Part shown: positions 60,297 through 64,000 of the stretch, one piece after another
Layout of the letters: each line of letters opens with the position of its first letter
How positions within the stretch are numbered: position 1 is the first letter of the stretch
NCBI GenBank assembly: GCA_022425325.1
Contig: JAKMFW010000053.1
Location: 1-64,000 of the forward strand
Source of the DNA: Acidimicrobiales bacterium
GTDB lineage: Bacteria; Actinomycetota; Acidimicrobiia; Acidimicrobiales; Aldehydirespiratoraceae
DNA: 64,000 nucleotides
Reading direction: 5' to 3'
Made by a program: the position numbers and the translations under genes
Notes under the pieces: generated by a model
The model's input: the letters and a program-made list of their open reading frames with translations, nothing else
What the model was told of the DNA's origin: nothing
Database searches by the model: none

Positions 60297-61601
60297 TCAG
60301 CTGAACACGAAGGCGTTGGCGGCGAACCAGACCGTCGGCAGCACGAAGAGCAACCCGTCGAAACGGTCGAGCAGGCCCCCGTGGCCGGGGAGGATCGTGC
60401 CCATGTCCTTGATGCCGAGATCGCGCTTGATCTGCGACTCGGCCAGATCACCGATCGGAGCAGCGAGCGCCGCAGCGATGCCGATCACGATCATCGTGAA
60501 CAATCCACTGCCATCGAAGGCATCGCCGGCGAGCGGGGCAGGCTGCCCAATGATGCCCATGACGATGGCGGCGATTAGCACGACGACCATGCCACCGATG
60601 AGGCCTTCCATCGTCTTGTTAGGACTGGCGGACGACAGTGGGGTGCGGCCGAGCGCCTTCCCGATGAACAGCCCGCCGACGTCGTAGAAGACGGTGAGGA
60701 TCACCGCAACGGTGAGCACGCCCGTGCCGTAGGTGTCGACCGACAACATCAAGGCGGCGAAACTGCCGAGCACGCCGATGTGCACGATGCCGAGCAGCGT
60801 TGCGCCGAGGCCACGCATGGCACCGTCAGGGCTGATGCCCATGACGTACCAGAGCGAGCCGAACAGGAGCGCCAACACGAGCACGAGCCCGATCGCCGCT
60901 TCGCCCTTCCAGTAGACCGCGAGCGGCAGGGAGAGTACGGCGGTGAGACCGAGCAGCACAGCGGGCTGGTAGCCGGCGACTCGCACGGCGTTGTAGAACT
61001 CGACGGCGGCGAGCGACAGCGCAATCGTGACGATCACAAGGGCGGCCACCGGGCCGACGGCCATGGCTGCGAAGAACAGGACGGCGAGGGCCACACCGAC
61101 GATGACCGCCATCGGCATGTCTCGATCGCCGGTCGCGCCGGCGACCGCACCCAGGGATTCTCCGAGCGACGGCTCATCACCGGCAGGGGTCGGCTCCGAC
61201 ATCGCCGCGCCGAGGCGACCGGAATCTTGGTCGTCGTCGAAACCGAAAAAGTCAGCGGCGGCGTCGGACACGCCATCCGGCTGTGCGGGCGGCGTCGCAT
61301 CAGACCCGTCGTCGGTCAAGCGGGGCGTGGACGACACGTCAGCCCAGGCAGCGAGCTCGTCGGGCTCGGCCTCGGGAAGGGTCGGCTCCGGGTTCGGCTC
61401 GAAGGTCATCGACGCATCGCCACCGACCTGAGGCACCGACCCGGTTGGCGGCTCGCTCCAGTGCGGGATGGCGTCGTCGTCCTCCTCGAAGGAGATGTCA
61501 TCGTCGCCGAAGACCGAACGGCCCGGCGCCGCGAACTCGTCGACAGGTTCACCGCTGTCGGCGACTCGAAAGCCCTCGAACTCGTTGGATTCGTCACTCA
61601 T
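60297..61601 (-). CDS. cdsA: Phosphatidate cytidylyltransferase with long acidic N-terminus
   Basis: The 434-aa membrane enzyme makes CDP-diacylglycerol. The C-terminal core has the CDS signature SQIKRDLGIKDMGTILPGHG and GLLDRFDG, with about eight membrane segments. The first 155 residues are strongly acidic and Pro/Ser-rich with no predicted fold, an extension not needed for catalysis. uppS, often between frr and cdsA, is absent. Confidence 0.93.
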   Translation of the reverse strand: MSDESNEFEGFRVADSGEPVDEFAAPGRSVFGDDDISFEEDDDAIPHWSEPPTGSVPQVGGDASMTFEPNPEPTLPEAEPDELAAWADVSSTPRLTDDGSDATPPAQPDGVSDAAADFFGFDDDQDSGRLGAAMSEPTPAGDEPSLGESLGAVAGATGDRDMPMAVIVGVALAVLFFAAMAVGPVAALVIVTIALSLAAVEFYNAVRVAGYQPAVLLGLTAVLSLPLAVYWKGEAAIGLVLVLALLFGSLWYVMGISPDGAMRGLGATLLGIVHIGVLGSFAALMLSVDTYGTGVLTVAVILTVFYDVGGLFIGKALGRTPLSSASPNKTMEGLIGGMVVVLIAAIVMGIIGQPAPLAGDAFDGSGLFTMIVIGIAAALAAPIGDLAESQIKRDLGIKDMGTILPGHGGLLDRFDGLLFVLPTVWFAANAFVFS

Positions 61602-61631
61602 CGGGTACGCCCTTCCAGAGCAGTGTGAGGT

Positions 61632-63749
<2,118 letters not shown>

Positions 63750-63792
63750 GTCGGTGTTCCTTGAGTTTCGGAGTGGAAAGGGATCGTTCGAA

Positions 63793-64000
63793 TCAGGACT
63801 CGCTGGTGCCTTCGTCGCCGGCGGAGGGCGCAGCCTCCTCGGCTTCGGCAGGTGCAGCCTCTTCGGCGGCCGGAGCGTCGGCCTCGGCCGTTGCGGCGGC
63901 CACACGGGCCTCGCGAGCGGCGGCCTCGGCGGCAGCCTCGGCGCGGGCCTGCTCCTGCTGCTCGGCGACCTCGGCCTCTTCGAGCACATTGCGCTGAGCC
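63793..64000 (-). CDS. rpsB: 30S ribosomal protein uS2, C-terminal part (cut by window edge)
   Basis: The last 69 codons before the stop are an Ala/Glu-rich tail (AEVAEQQEQARAEAAAEAAA and on), ending SAGDEGTSES. They do not contain the conserved S2 core, which is beyond the right edge. Position directly before tsf and the AQRNVLEEAEVAEQ junction fit uS2 with the long actinobacterial tail. Assignment rests mainly on context. Confidence 0.75.
   Translation of the reverse strand, partial: AQRNVLEEAEVAEQQEQARAEAAAEAAAREARVAAATAEADAPAAEEAAPAEAEEAAPSAGDEGTSES

Overview
The window is high-GC actinobacterial chromosome, almost wholly protein-coding; no stretch of more than about 180 bases lacks a gene. 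Both Actinobacteria-type mini ribosomal proteins (bS22-like and bL37-like) are present. Two long blocks of housekeeping genes resemble the order seen in mycobacteria. GTG starts and 1-4 base overlaps (ATGA, GTGA, TGATG) are common. The gene content suggests a free-living, possibly marine, member of the class Acidimicrobiia (Ilumatobacter-like); that placement is an inference from gene order and protein style. No insertion sequence, prophage, integrase or CRISPR array is visible.

Layout. 1-17.2 kb is a conserved core, mostly on the minus strand: mazG, PpiC-type isomerase, mfd, pth, rplY, prs and tRNA-Gln, then ispE, ksgA, an Rpf-like muralytic protein, tatD and metG, then rmuC, rsmI and a DUF192 gene. 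It resembles the Rv1003-Rv1021 region of Mycobacterium tuberculosis. 17.3-29 kb is mixed metabolism: acyl-ACP desaturase, YchF, a carnitine/gulonate dehydrogenase-like enzyme with a PhnZ-like HD oxygenase, a D-aminoacylase-type amidohydrolase, a two-subunit ADP-forming acyl-CoA synthetase, an orphan GH36 C-terminal domain, and a queuosine-salvage (Qng1/DUF2419) protein. 29-44 kb holds a BMP-type nucleoside ABC importer (lipoprotein, ATPase, two permeases), a PhyH dioxygenase, a GNAT enzyme, an MFS carrier, adenosine deaminase, uracil phosphoribosyltransferase and an adenosine-kinase-like PfkB protein. Together these read as a nucleoside uptake and salvage neighbourhood. The same stretch has a dienoyl-CoA isomerase-like crotonase and a TetR-diiron protein pair. 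After pepN, 46.8-64 kb is a long minus-strand run of core genes, read in the direction of transcription as rpsB (partial), tsf, pyrH, frr, cdsA, dxr, rseP, ispG, a small membrane protein, rimP, nusA, ylxR, infB, rbfA, truB, ribF, ribE, ribBA.

Regulatory signal. Many starts, including both members of several divergent pairs, have a -10-like TAnnnT (or GACAAT/GATAAT) box ending 6-9 bases before the start codon. This is the geometry of leaderless transcription, and it helped choose several starts. Likely operators overlap the promoters of the TetR gene and the desaturase, and a perfect 16-bp palindrome lies upstream of the nucleoside importer.

Most notable points: a RibBA whose DHBP-synthase half has lost its acidic catalytic loop; a Qng1 homologue next to a nucleoside importer; a PhnZ-like oxygenase paired with a 3-hydroxy-acid dehydrogenase; a stranded GH36 domain; a 42-residue acidic protein with a CxxC tail; and the systematic leaderless promoters.
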